Below are positions 53,749 to 63,156 of a stretch of 64,000 nt of DNA, piece by piece; the stretch's first letter is position 1; the number at the start of each line of letters is the position of its first letter. The stretch comes from Goodfellowiella coeruleoviolacea. GTDB lineage: Bacteria > Actinomycetota > Actinomycetes > Mycobacteriales > Pseudonocardiaceae. Both the position numbers and the translations under genes were made by a program. The notes beneath the pieces were generated by a model, which did no database searches, was not told where the DNA came from, and saw nothing but the letters and a program-made list of their open reading frames with translations. The stretch lies in the NCBI RefSeq assembly GCF_024171785.1, contig NZ_JAMTCK010000002.1, positions 434,001 to 498,000 on the forward strand, written 5' to 3'.

Positions 53749-54173
53749 CGGCCGACCGCCCTCCGCGCGGCCACCGCGGCCTGCCGCACACCGCGGACAT
53801 CCGCATCCAGGCGTGGGCGCCGACCGAACAGGAGTGCCTGGCCGAGGCGGTGGCCGCGCTGGTCGACAGCTTCGCCGACACCGCCGGCGCGTCGGCCCAG
53901 CGCGTCGTGGAGTCCGACCTGACCGCGGACAGCGCCGAGGACGCCCTGGTGGCCGTGCTCGACGAGGTCATCTACCTGCTCGACACCGAGGGCGTGGTCC
54001 CGCTGGACGTGGCCGTCGACCGCGGGGCGCGCGGGCCGCGGCTGCGCATGGCCGTCACCCCCGTCGACGCCCTCGACGTGACCGGCGCCGTGCCCAAGGC
54101 GGTGACCCTGCACGGCCTGCGGATGGCCCGGGACGAGCGGGGCTGGACGGGGACGGCGACCATCGACGTCTGA
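53745..54173 (+). CDS. Archease
   Basis: 142 aa. Starts [20 protein letters not shown], the archease N-terminal pattern (HTADIRI with metal ligands His/Asp). [20 protein letters not shown] is close to the end. Archease speeds RtcB guanylylation and turnover. ATG 53745 overlaps the rtcB stop by 4 nt, so the two are co-translated. Complete length for the family (about 140). Confidence 0.92.
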   Translation: MTADRPPRGHRGLPHTADIRIQAWAPTEQECLAEAVAALVDSFADTAGASAQRVVESDLTADSAEDALVAVLDEVIYLLDTEGVVPLDVAVDRGARGPRLRMAVTPVDALDVTGAVPKAVTLHGLRMARDERGWTGTATIDV

Positions 54174-54512
54174 ACCCGCCGCCCTACCTCGGCCGGGTGG
54201 TTTGCCGCTCGTCCTGGCCGGCTCGCGTCGAGGCGCGGGGTAGCCCCCGGCGCACCGCCCGTTTACCGGTTCCGGCCCCGGGTAGCTTCCGTTCGAGTTA
54301 TCAGGGAACTGAGCCCACGGCGCGGCAGCCGCTCCGGATCGCCCGGCACGGCGAGTCTGTCCACTGGGGAGTGTCCACTGGGGATCGCCGGCGCCGGGGA
54401 CCGCCCGGTACCGAGACCAGTTTCCGGCCGGTCGGGAAGAGCGTGTCCGCCATCAGCCTGGTAGCTCCACGAACAGAAGGCTCCACCTGATTGCTAAAGG
54501 AGAAGGGCGACC
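54174..54512. other. 339-bp gap upstream of ino1
   Basis: No gene recognised. Includes TGTCCACTGGGGA at 54358-54370 and again at 54372-54384 (14-bp period). The ino1 ribosome-binding site AAAGGAGAAGGG is at about 54496-54507. Lower-GC stretches suggest a promoter, not assignable by eye. Confidence 0.7.
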
Positions 54513-55619
54513 ATGGCTGAGGACATTGCCTCGGACAACAGGGGCGCGGTGCGGGTGGCGATCGCGGGCGTCGGCAACTGCGCCTCGTCGTTCGTGCAGG
54601 GCCTGGTGTACTACGCCGACGCCGAGGAGACAGCTCGCGTTCCCGGCCTGATGCACGTCAGGCTCGGGCCCTACCACGTGAGAGACATCGACGTGGTCGC
54701 CGCGTTCGACGTGGACGCCAAGAAGGTCGGCTTCGACCTCAGCGTCGCGATCGTGTCCAGCGAGAACAACACCATCAAGATCGCGGATGTGCCGCCGACC
54801 GGGGTCACCGTGCAGCGCGGGCACACCCTGGACGGGCTCGGCCGCTACTACAGCGAGACGATCAGCGAGTCCGAGACGGCCCCGGTGGACGTGGTCACCG
54901 CGCTGCGCGAGACACGGGCCGACGTGCTGGTCTGCTACCTGCCGGTGGGATCGGAGTCCGCGGTGAAGTTCTACGCGCAGTGCGCGCTGCGCGCTGGCGT
55001 GGCGTTCGTCAACGCGCTGCCGGTGTTCATCGCCTCCGACCCGGTCTGGGCGCGCAAGTTCACCGCCGCCGGCGTGCCCATCATCGGCGACGACGTCAAG
55101 AGCCAGGTGGGCGCGACCATCACGCACCGGGTGCTGGCCAAGCTGTTCGAGGACCGCGGCGTGCAGCTGGACCGCACCATGCAGCTCAACGTGGGCGGGA
55201 ACATGGACTTCCTGAACATGAAGGAGCTGGAGCGGCTGGAGTCCAAGAAGATCTCCAAGACCAGGGCGGTGACCAGCAACCTGCACCGCGAACTCGGCGC
55301 CCGCAACGTCCACATCGGACCATCCGACTACGTGCCGTGGCTGGACGACCGCAAGTGGGCCTACGTCCGGCTGGAGGGGCGGGCGTTCGGCGACGTGCCG
55401 CTGAACCTGGAGTACAAGCTGGAGGTCTGGGACTCGCCGAACTCCGCGGGCATCATCATCGACGCGGTGCGCCTGGCCAAGATCGCCAAGGACCGCGGTA
55501 TCGGCGGTCCGGTGCTGTCCGCGTCGAGCTACCTCATGAAGAGTCCTCCGGTGCAGCGGCCGGACGAGGTGGCCAGGGAGGAACTGGAGGCGTTCCTGCG
55601 CGCCGGGGAGGAGCACTGA
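54513..55619 (+). CDS. ino1: Inositol-3-phosphate synthase
   Basis: 368 aa. Converts glucose-6-phosphate to myo-inositol-3-phosphate (NAD-dependent). Actinobacterial-type sequence: [20 protein letters not shown] (Rossmann), [35 protein letters not shown] (conserved Lys), [14 protein letters not shown] and [20 protein letters not shown]. Needed for mycothiol and phosphatidylinositol. ATG 54513 has AGGAGA 11 nt upstream. The stop lies in an 18-bp x2 repeat. Confidence 0.95.
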   Translation: MAEDIASDNRGAVRVAIAGVGNCASSFVQGLVYYADAEETARVPGLMHVRLGPYHVRDIDVVAAFDVDAKKVGFDLSVAIVSSENNTIKIADVPPTGVTVQRGHTLDGLGRYYSETISESETAPVDVVTALRETRADVLVCYLPVGSESAVKFYAQCALRAGVAFVNALPVFIASDPVWARKFTAAGVPIIGDDVKSQVGATITHRVLAKLFEDRGVQLDRTMQLNVGGNMDFLNMKELERLESKKISKTRAVTSNLHRELGARNVHIGPSDYVPWLDDRKWAYVRLEGRAFGDVPLNLEYKLEVWDSPNSAGIIIDAVRLAKIAKDRGIGGPVLSASSYLMKSPPVQRPDEVAREELEAFLRAGEEH

Positions 55620-55640
55620 GGAGGGGAGGAGCACTGAGGG
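55605..55640. repeat. 18-bp x2 tandem repeat spanning the ino1 stop codon
   Basis: GGGGAGGAGCACTGAGGA (55605-55622) and GGGGAGGAGCACTGAGGG (55623-55640), 17 of 18 identical. They encode GEEH-stop; the gene's TGA is 55617-55619. Confidence 0.92.
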
Positions 55641-55767
55641 CCGGGGCGGACGGTCCACTGTGGTCACCGCGTGCGGTGTGGCCGCTGGCCGTCCGCCCTC
55701 GGGAGTGCGGGACCCCCGGGAGCGCGGGACCCTCGGAAGTGCGGAGGGCAGAACCGCTCGGGGCGGG

Positions 55768-57090
55768 TCAGAACTGCTCGGCGGGCCAGATCACGAAGTC
55801 CTGTTCCGGGCACAGCGCGGCGAGCACGTCCCGGTCCCGCCGGTCGGCGACCAGCCGTGCGGTGGCGGCGTCGTGGCCGCGCAGCAGCAGGCAGCTCAGT
55901 TGCTCGCCGGTGAGTGGACGGGTGTCCTCGGGCGCGGCGGCCGAGGGCTCGGCCGGGTGGGGCATGGGTGAGGACTCCGGCAGGGTGGGTTCCGCGGTGA
56001 CCGCCGCGTCGGTGACCCGCAGCGTGACGCCGCGGTCGGCCATGGCCAGCGGCACCCTGGCCTGCTGCCAGCCGGCCCGCGCCAGCCGTGCCGGCCAGAC
56101 GTGGCTGAGCGCGTTCGCCAGTGCCGGCGCGGACAGCGGACGCCCCATCAGCCCCGTCGTGCTGGTGTCGCTGGCCGACCACGGGTCCAGCAGGGGCCGC
56201 AGCGTGCGCGGGAGCACGGCGCGCAGCCGACCCTGGGTGGGCCGCGCCGCGGCGGCCAACAGGGCGCGGCCGGTCTCGGCGTCCCTCGGGTCGACCCCGA
56301 GTTCCAGGATCTCCACCCGCTCGGTCCCGGGACGGTAGCGGACGTAGCCGGTGAGCGCGCCCGCCGCTGGCGCCTGCTGGCCACCGGGTTCCCCGGTCTG
56401 CGCCCTCGGCCGTTGCTGGGGTTGTTCCGCGACGTGTTGTTCTGCGAGGTGTTCTTCCGCGACGAGGATCTCGTCGCCGAGCCACTGCCGCGCGGCCTGG
56501 AACAGTTCCAGGTCGAGGATGCTGGGGCCACTGCGGTCGGCGTTGCGCAGGCAGCGCAGCGCCAGGACGGCCGGCAGGTCGTCCGCCACCGCGGCGCGCA
56601 CCCGCGTGCCACCGGCGCCGGTGTCGGGGTCGGCGGTGGCCGTCACCGCTTCTTCGGGCACCGGCCCGAACCCGTAGCGCGCGTACAGGTCAGGCAGGTG
56701 GGTCCACAGCAGCGAGTAGGCGTGCCCGGCGGCGGTCGCGGCGTCCAGCGCGGCCCGCATCACCCGACTCGCGTAACCACGTCCCCTGGCGTGTTTGACG
56801 GTGATCACGTTGCCGACGCCGGCGGTGCGCATCGGTGCGCCGCTGACGAGCAGCGTCCGCTCGTACAGCCGCACGTGCGCGGCGAGCGCGCCGTCCTCGG
56901 CCACCACCCAGGACTGCTCCGGCCGGTAGCTGGGATCCGCCTCGTACCACGGCGCGAAGTACGACCGCGGCTGGTCGTACTCGGTGAGCAGGTCGAGGAT
57001 CGCGGCCACGTCGCCTTCGGTGGCCCGCCGCACCACCACCTGCGCCGTTCCGCCGGCGCCGGTGCCCATCCGATCGTCCCGTTGGCTCAT
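55768..57090 (-). CDS. GNAT-family N-acetyltransferase with extended C-terminal domain
   Basis: 440 aa. N-terminal GNAT domain (about 15-145): VVVRRATEGDVAAILDLLTE, VITVKHARGRGYASRVMRA (acetyl-CoA P-loop), YARYGFGPVPEE. The second half (about 160-440) has a further GNAT-like/SCP2-like section and a C-terminal tail ending DFVIWPAEQF. Overall architecture resembles Eis-type enlarged acetyltransferases but similarity is loose. ATG 57090 overlaps the upstream glycosyltransferase stop by 4 nt. Last gene of the minus-strand operon. Acceptor unknown. Confidence 0.85.
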   Translation of the reverse strand: MSQRDDRMGTGAGGTAQVVVRRATEGDVAAILDLLTEYDQPRSYFAPWYEADPSYRPEQSWVVAEDGALAAHVRLYERTLLVSGAPMRTAGVGNVITVKHARGRGYASRVMRAALDAATAAGHAYSLLWTHLPDLYARYGFGPVPEEAVTATADPDTGAGGTRVRAAVADDLPAVLALRCLRNADRSGPSILDLELFQAARQWLGDEILVAEEHLAEQHVAEQPQQRPRAQTGEPGGQQAPAAGALTGYVRYRPGTERVEILELGVDPRDAETGRALLAAAARPTQGRLRAVLPRTLRPLLDPWSASDTSTTGLMGRPLSAPALANALSHVWPARLARAGWQQARVPLAMADRGVTLRVTDAAVTAEPTLPESSPMPHPAEPSAAAPEDTRPLTGEQLSCLLLRGHDAATARLVADRRDRDVLAALCPEQDFVIWPAEQF

Positions 57091-58199
57091 CGCAGTGCCG
57101 CCCGCCGTGTCCAGGAGTCCAACACGCTGTCGTATATCCCCTCGACCAGTTCGGGAATGGCCACGCCGCTGAACTCGCGCCGCCACCGCAGCCTGGCCGC
57201 GGCGCCGAGCCGGGTGGCGAGCGCGCGGTCACCGAGCAGCCGCGCACCCGCCTCGGCCAACGCCACCTCGTCGCCCGGCGGCACCAGCAACGCGTGCACC
57301 TCGTGCCGGACCTGCGAGGGGATGCCGCCCACGGCGGTGGCCACGAGCGGGACCCCGGCGGCCATCGCCTCCAGCACGACCAGTGGCGTGCCCTCGCTGA
57401 ACGACGGGACCACCAGCAGGTCGAGTTGGGCGACCAGGGCCGGCGCGTCGGCGCGGAAACCGAGGAAGGTGACCGGAACCCGCAGATCGGCGGCCAGCCG
57501 TTCCAGGGCCGCGCGCTGCCGGCCCTCCCCGACGACCACGAAACCGGCGGTGGGGAACCGGGCCGCGAGGCGTGCCGCCGCCCGCAGGAACACCTGAACG
57601 CCCTTTTCCGGTTGCAGCCGCGCCACCACGCCCACGAGCGGGCCGGCCGGGCGGGGCAGCGGCGCGCCCGCCGCCGGCGGGGTGAGCGCCGGCAGGCTGT
57701 TGCGCACCACGTGCACCTTGTCCGGTGGCACCCGGTCGACGTCGAGCAGTCGGCGCCGGATCTGCTCGGACACGCCGATCACCGCGCCCACCCGGCGGTA
57801 GGCCCACTGGCAGATCGCCCGTTCCCGCGCGCCGCGCCACCCGGCCTCGCTGTGCTCGTGCACCACCACGGGTGGCCCGGACGACAGGGTGGCCAGGACC
57901 GCCGCGATCGAACTGGCGTACATGTGCGTGTGCACGAGGTCGACCGGGCGCTGGTGCAGCAGTGCGCGCAGGCCGTTGGCGAAGGCCAGGTCGACGCGGC
58001 GCTTGACCAACTGCTGGCCGAGGACGCGCACGTCCGCCCCGACGCGCCGGGCCTCGTCGACCAGGCTGCCGCCCACCGAGGCGGCGATGGTGACCTGGTG
58101 GCCCCGCCTGGTCAGGGAGCCGGCCAGCCCGACCAGCACCCGCTCGGCGCCCCCCACGTCCAGGGAGTCGGCGACGAACAGCAACCGGCGGGCGCTCAT
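57087..58199 (-). CDS. Family 4 glycosyltransferase
   Basis: 370 aa GT-B enzyme. N-terminal RLLFVADSLDVGGAERVLVG (acceptor domain) and a C-terminal nucleotide-sugar domain with GVVARLQPEKGVQVFLRA, VVVGEGRQRAALERLA, and FSEGTPLVVLEAMAAGVPLV containing the E-x7-E element. Retaining glycosyl transfer to an unknown acceptor at the cytosolic side. ATG 58199 lies 7 nt after the amidohydrolase stop. Sugar donor could be the product of the upstream epimerase. Confidence 0.91.
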   Translation of the reverse strand: MSARRLLFVADSLDVGGAERVLVGLAGSLTRRGHQVTIAASVGGSLVDEARRVGADVRVLGQQLVKRRVDLAFANGLRALLHQRPVDLVHTHMYASSIAAVLATLSSGPPVVVHEHSEAGWRGARERAICQWAYRRVGAVIGVSEQIRRRLLDVDRVPPDKVHVVRNSLPALTPPAAGAPLPRPAGPLVGVVARLQPEKGVQVFLRAAARLAARFPTAGFVVVGEGRQRAALERLAADLRVPVTFLGFRADAPALVAQLDLLVVPSFSEGTPLVVLEAMAAGVPLVATAVGGIPSQVRHEVHALLVPPGDEVALAEAGARLLGDRALATRLGAAARLRWRREFSGVAIPELVEGIYDSVLDSWTRRAALR

Positions 58200-58206
58200 C
58201 GCGGCC

Positions 58207-59205
58207 TCAGTGTGCCTTCTGCGCGGCCTGGGGGGTGCTGATCGTTCGCCCCGCCCGGCGCGGTGCCTGGGGCTCGCGCACCGCGTTGCACCAGTGGCTC
58301 CACGCGTTGTCGAAGAAGATCTGCTGCCGCAGCTGGTGCCGCTCGTCCGTACCCTCCTCGGCGACGTGACCGAGGGTGGCCGCGGTCTCGAACACGCCCA
58401 GCTGGGGAAGCAGGTGCGCCTGCACGTACCGGTCCGCCTCCATCGGCCAGAACCCGTCCGAGCCGTAGATCAGCCGCTGCGGCTCGACGCTGGTGAGCGC
58501 ACGCTCCCAACTGGACAGCTGCCAGTCGTCCGGGGGCCCGAAGGACACGTCGGCGCGCATCTGCCACCGCGCCGGGTCCGAACCGTGGGTCATCTTCTCC
58601 TGGGCGAGCACCGCGAGGGTCTCGTCCACCCAGGGCCAGCCCAGGTGGGCGAGCTGCACGCGCATCGTCGACACCTGGTGCACCTGTTCGTAGAACGCCG
58701 GCCGGCAGAAGCTGCCCTCCTTGGCGTCCAGGAAGATCCCGACGTGGAAGACGGTGTACATGTGGGCGTTGGCGATCGCCTCGTACAGCGGCAGCATGGC
58801 GGGGTCGTTGGGATACCAGCCCGAAGGCACCATCTTGACGCCGCGCAGCCCGAGATCGTGGTAGCAGCGGTGCAGTTCCTCCACCATCAGCGACACGGCC
58901 TGGTGCTTGTCACCGCCGCCCAGCGACGGCGTCGGGTTGAGCACGCAGAAGCCGTACAGCCGCTCCGGCGCCGCGCTGCAGATGTCCGCGCAGTAGTCGT
59001 TGTGCGTCTGGATGTGTTCGAGGTCGTCCTCGTCCAGCTGCCAGGAGCGGGTGTTGAGCAGCGGTGCGAACACGAACGCCTTGTCCACCCCCGCGTCATC
59101 CATTGTGGACACGATGGCGTCGGGGCTTTCCCCGCTGTCACTGCCGGACAGGTGGGTGTGCGCGTCGAGAACCCGGTCCAGGGACGGATGCAGTTTGCCC
59201 ACCAC
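58207..59205 (-). CDS. Amidohydrolase-family (Amidohydro_2) metal-dependent hydrolase
   Basis: 332 aa. HTH metal motif in LDAHTHLSGSDSGESPD, VFHVG His, LAHLGWPW His and the catalytic Asp in YGSDGFWPMEA: the ACMSD/2-pyrone-dicarboxylate lactonase-like group. GTG 59205 or 59202 is chosen (in-frame upstream starts lie inside galE); gap to the epimerase 16 nt. The reaction is unknown; it may hydrolyse or decarboxylate an intermediate linked to the glycosyl operon. Confidence 0.85.
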   Translation of the reverse strand: MVGKLHPSLDRVLDAHTHLSGSDSGESPDAIVSTMDDAGVDKAFVFAPLLNTRSWQLDEDDLEHIQTHNDYCADICSAAPERLYGFCVLNPTPSLGGGDKHQAVSLMVEELHRCYHDLGLRGVKMVPSGWYPNDPAMLPLYEAIANAHMYTVFHVGIFLDAKEGSFCRPAFYEQVHQVSTMRVQLAHLGWPWVDETLAVLAQEKMTHGSDPARWQMRADVSFGPPDDWQLSSWERALTSVEPQRLIYGSDGFWPMEADRYVQAHLLPQLGVFETAATLGHVAEEGTDERHQLRQQIFFDNAWSHWCNAVREPQAPRRAGRTISTPQAAQKAH

Positions 59206-59221
59206 CGCACCGTAGGGCAGG

Positions 59222-60277
59222 TCAGGGCGCTTCGCCGGCTGGGGACACCGCCTCGGCCAGCAGGGGCTGCCCCGCACGGGGGTTGTGGCGCCCGTGCCAG
59301 CGGGCCCGCCAGCGCAGGGCGTCGCGGATGGCGTCGGCCAGGGTGTGCTCACACCGCCACCCCAGCAGCCGCCGGGCCCGCTCGGTGCGGGTGTAGGCGC
59401 CCACGGTGTCGCCGGGCCGGGCCGCCACCTCCTCGGTCGCCAGCGGGGTGCCGGCCACCGCGGTGAAGGTCCGCACCAGTTCGCGGACGGTGGTGGGACG
59501 CCCGGTGCCCAGGTTGACCACCTGGTAGCCGGGTTCCTGGCTGGCGGACACGGCCTCGTCGAAGCGCAGCAGGGCGTGCACGTGGGCCCTGGCCAGGTCC
59601 CACACGTGGATGTAGTCGCGGATGCCGGTGCCGTCCGGGGTGGGCCAGTCCACGCCGGTGAGCTGGAAGGTGCCGCCGCGCTCCCACGCGCTGATCAGCT
59701 TGCCCAGGACGTGGCTCGGGTTGGGCTGCTGGCAGCCGGAGCGCAGCCGAGGATCCGCGCCGACCGGGTTGAAGTAGCGCAGCGACAGCGCGGTGACCTC
59801 CCCGCCGGCCGCGGCGTCGGCGAGCACCTGCTCGATCATGGCCTTGCTGCGCGCGTACGGGCTGGTCGGCCGCACCGGGGAGGTCTCGTCCACGGAGAAG
59901 TCCTCACCCGGCTGGTAGATCGAGGCCGAGGAGCTGAACAGCAGCCGGCCGCAGCCGTTGCGGATCAGGTTGCGCAGCAGCTCCACCGACTTGGCGACGT
60001 TCTCCTCGTAGCAGCGCAACGGGTGGGCCACCGACTCCGGCACCACGGTCAGCGCGGCGCAGTGCACGGTGGCGTGGATGTCCGGGTGTTCGGCGAACAC
60101 CCGGTCCAGCAGTGCCGGATCGGCGATGTCACCGCGGTAGAACGTGCGGCCGCGGGTGAACTCGGCACTGCCCGTGGTCAGGTTGTCCAGGACGACCGGG
60201 GTGATGCCCCGGTCCAGCAGTGCCGAGCCGATCGTGCTACCGATGTAGCCCGCCCCACCGGTGATCAAGACCTTCAA
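59222..60277 (-). CDS. galE: UDP-glucose 4-epimerase-like NAD-dependent epimerase
   Basis: 351 aa extended SDR. LKVLITGGAGYIGSTIGSAL at the start, VHCAALTVVPESVAHPLRCY, catalytic SSSASIYQPG Ser, and Tyr-Lys in YARSKAMIEQVL; ALSLRYFNPVGADPRLRSG fits GalE. The TTG start at 60277 is set by GGGAG upstream and alignment to the family start. First gene of the operon with amidohydrolase, glycosyltransferase and GNAT. Nucleotide-sugar specificity may differ from galactose. Confidence 0.88.
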   Translation of the reverse strand: MKVLITGGAGYIGSTIGSALLDRGITPVVLDNLTTGSAEFTRGRTFYRGDIADPALLDRVFAEHPDIHATVHCAALTVVPESVAHPLRCYEENVAKSVELLRNLIRNGCGRLLFSSSASIYQPGEDFSVDETSPVRPTSPYARSKAMIEQVLADAAAGGEVTALSLRYFNPVGADPRLRSGCQQPNPSHVLGKLISAWERGGTFQLTGVDWPTPDGTGIRDYIHVWDLARAHVHALLRFDEAVSASQEPGYQVVNLGTGRPTTVRELVRTFTAVAGTPLATEEVAARPGDTVGAYTRTERARRLLGWRCEHTLADAIRDALRWRARWHGRHNPRAGQPLLAEAVSPAGEAP

Positions 60278-60411
60278 CGTGAACTCCCTCAGTGCGGGGA
60301 CACGACAGGCCGCGGTCCACACTGGACCGATCAGACCACCAGGGGCTTTCCCCGTCCGGGGCCGGCTAACCGTCCACCTCCCCCCGCTGTCCGCGGACTC
60401 GCCCGCGCGGG

Positions 60412-63009
60412 TCAGCCCACGATCGGCAGCGGGTTGCGCACGGCACTGGCCACACCGTCGCTGGCCAGCGCGGCGGCAACGCGCTCGGCGTCGGGCGTGC
60501 CGTAGGTGGTGGTGCGCTGCCGCAGCGGTCGACCCAGTGGCTCCACAATGGACGCCAATCCGCTGATCGTCTTGTAGGAGCCGTTGTTCGCCCCGGCCAT
60601 CCGGCTGATGGTCTCCTCCATCAGGGTGCCGCCCAGGTCGTTCACCCCACCGCGCAGCACCGCGCGGCAGGTCTGCTCACCCAGCTTCACCCAGGAGCAC
60701 TGGATGTTGTCGATCAGTCCGTGCAGCAGCAGCCGCGCCAGCGCGTGCACGGCCCGGTTCTCCCGCACGGTCGGGCCCGGCCGGGCCAGCCCCGCGAGGT
60801 AGATGGGCGCGCTCTGGTGGATGAACGGCAGCGGCACGAACTCGGTGAACCCGCGCCGGCCGTGCCGTTCCATGCCCCGCCGCTGCAGGTCGGCGATCAG
60901 CTTGAGGTGGCCCACCCAGTGGGCCGGGGTGTCCACGTGCCCGTACATCATGGTCGACGTGGTGGGAATGCCGAGTTCGTGCGCGGTGGTGATCACCTCG
61001 ACCCAGCTCGACGTCGGCAGCTTGCCCTTGGTGAGCACCCAGCGGACGTCGTCGTCCAGGATCTCCGCGGCCGTTCCGGGCAGCGAGTCCACACCGGCCT
61101 CGCGTGCCTGGACCAACCAGTCCCGGATGGACAGGTTCGTCCGCGAGGCGCCGTTGACCACCTCCATCGGGCTGTAGGAGTGCAGGTGGATCCCGGGCTG
61201 GCGGCGCTTGACCTCCCGGGCCAGGTCGAAGTAGGCCGTCCCCGGCATGTCCGGGTGGATGCCGCCCTGCATGCAGACCTCCGTCGCGCCCGCCTGCCAC
61301 GCCTGGTCCACCCGGTCACCCACCTGGGCCAGGGACAGGGTGTAGGCGTCGGCGTCGGTGCGCCGCTGGGCGAACGCGCAGAACCGGCAGCCGGTGTAGC
61401 AGACGTTGGTGAAGTTGATGTTGCGGGTGACCACGAAGGTCACGTCGTCGCCCACCGCGTCCGCCCGCAGCCCGTCGGCGATCTCGGCCAGCGCGTCCAG
61501 TTCGGACCCGTCGGCGTGCAGCAGCGCCAGCGCGTCCTCATCGGACAGTCCGGCCGGATCGCGCTCGGCCCGGCGCAGCGCCGCCGCGATGTCGGTGTCC
61601 ATCCGGCGCGGGGCGGACGGCAGCCTGGTGGCCAGCTCGGTCCAGTCCCCGTACACCGAGTCGAAGTCGCCGCGCCGGTCCTGACCGCGTCCGGTGGTGT
61701 CCACCTCGACGTGCAGTTCGGTGCGGCCGGAGCCGGCCTGCTGCCAGCCGCCGTCGGGTTCCTGCCACGGCATCCCCCGCACGACGACGTCGGTGCGGGC
61801 CAGGCCGGTGGCCGGGTCGGCCAGCGCGGCCACGTGCCCGGCCACCCGGGGGTCCAGCCACGGCTCACCGGCCAGCACGTACTCCGGGTAGATGGTCAGC
61901 CGCTCGGCCAACCGGTAGCCGGCCGCCGAGGTCTGCCGGTCCAGTTCGGCAATGGCCGGCCAGGCGCGTTCCGGGTTGACGTGGTCCGGGGTGAGCGGCG
62001 ACACCCCACCCCAGTCGTCGATGCCGGCCCGCACCATCAGCTCGTACTGCTGCCCGATCAGGTTCGGTGGCGCCTGGATCCGCGTCTTCGGCCCGAGCAC
62101 CAGCCGGGCCACCGCGATGGTGGCGGCCAGCTCCTGGAGGTCCGCGTCGGGCGTGGCGCGCATCCTGGTGTCCGGCTTGGCCCGGAAGTTCTGCACGATG
62201 ACTTCCTGGATGCCGCCGTAGGCCCTGGCCACCCGGCGGATGGCGAACAGCGCGTCGGCGCGCTCGGCGTGGGTCTCGCCGATCCCGATCAGGATGCCCG
62301 TGGTGAACGGCACCGCGCTGCGGCCGGCGTCGTCCAGCACCCGCAGCCGCACCTCGGGGTCCTTGTCCGGGGAGCCGTAGTGCGGCGCGCCCCGCTCGGT
62401 GAACAGCCGGCGCGCGGTGGTCTCCAGCATCATGCCCATGGACGGTGCCACCGGCTTGAGCCGCTGCAGGTCCTGCCAGCTGAGCACACCGGGGTTGAGG
62501 TGGGGCAGCAGCCCGGTCCGCTCCAGCACCAGGATGGCCATGGCCCGCACGTAGGACAGGGTGTCGTCGTAGCCGTGGGCGTCCAGCCACTCGCGGGCCG
62601 CCGTCCAGCGGTCCTCCGGTCGGTCCCCGAGGGTGAACAGGGCTTCCTTGCAGCCCAGTGCCGCGCCCTGGCTGGCGATCTCCAGCACCTCGTCGGGGGT
62701 CAGGAAGGGCGCGTCCAGCCGCCCGGGAACCGTGGCGAACGTGCAGTAGCCGCAGCGGTCCCGGCACAGCCTGGTCAGCGGGATGAACACCTTGCGGCTG
62801 TAGGTGATGACGCCCGGTCGGCCCACCGCGGCCAGTCCGGCGTCGCGGACCCGGGACGCGTGTTCGGACAGGGTCGCGAGGTCGTTGTCGCGCGCGTGCA
62901 GCAGCACGCCCGCCTCGGCCGGGTCGAGTGACTTGCCGTCCCGGGCCCTGGCCAGGGCCCGGCGCATGGCGGAGGCGGTCGGACGGTCCTGCGGGTCAGC
63001 GAGAGCCAT
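60412..63009 (-). CDS. fbiC: FO synthase (fused CofG/CofH radical SAM), coenzyme F420 pathway
   Basis: 865 aa. Two radical SAM domains: [10 protein letters not shown] (Cys82, 86, 89) in the CofG half and [10 protein letters not shown] (about Cys536, 540, 543) in the CofH half. They join 4-hydroxyphenyl and ribityl-aminouracil moieties into FO. Segments [27 protein letters not shown] and [15 protein letters not shown] support both halves. ATG 63009. F420 presence fits an actinomycete. No other F420 genes are adjacent. Confidence 0.95.
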   Translation of the reverse strand: MALADPQDRPTASAMRRALARARDGKSLDPAEAGVLLHARDNDLATLSEHASRVRDAGLAAVGRPGVITYSRKVFIPLTRLCRDRCGYCTFATVPGRLDAPFLTPDEVLEIASQGAALGCKEALFTLGDRPEDRWTAAREWLDAHGYDDTLSYVRAMAILVLERTGLLPHLNPGVLSWQDLQRLKPVAPSMGMMLETTARRLFTERGAPHYGSPDKDPEVRLRVLDDAGRSAVPFTTGILIGIGETHAERADALFAIRRVARAYGGIQEVIVQNFRAKPDTRMRATPDADLQELAATIAVARLVLGPKTRIQAPPNLIGQQYELMVRAGIDDWGGVSPLTPDHVNPERAWPAIAELDRQTSAAGYRLAERLTIYPEYVLAGEPWLDPRVAGHVAALADPATGLARTDVVVRGMPWQEPDGGWQQAGSGRTELHVEVDTTGRGQDRRGDFDSVYGDWTELATRLPSAPRRMDTDIAAALRRAERDPAGLSDEDALALLHADGSELDALAEIADGLRADAVGDDVTFVVTRNINFTNVCYTGCRFCAFAQRRTDADAYTLSLAQVGDRVDQAWQAGATEVCMQGGIHPDMPGTAYFDLAREVKRRQPGIHLHSYSPMEVVNGASRTNLSIRDWLVQAREAGVDSLPGTAAEILDDDVRWVLTKGKLPTSSWVEVITTAHELGIPTTSTMMYGHVDTPAHWVGHLKLIADLQRRGMERHGRRGFTEFVPLPFIHQSAPIYLAGLARPGPTVRENRAVHALARLLLHGLIDNIQCSWVKLGEQTCRAVLRGGVNDLGGTLMEETISRMAGANNGSYKTISGLASIVEPLGRPLRQRTTTYGTPDAERVAAALASDGVASAVRNPLPIVG

Positions 63010-63156
63010 GCCAGAACCGTAGGTCGGCGCGGATCGCCTGCCCCATCACCGTTTCCGGCGACTCCACCGATCAGGTCAAGCCTCGCCACCGTCGTGGCTG
63101 GTCAACCGGTGCCGGTCGGTTGTCGGCAGCACCCCTGGACGCGTATTACCTAAAGT

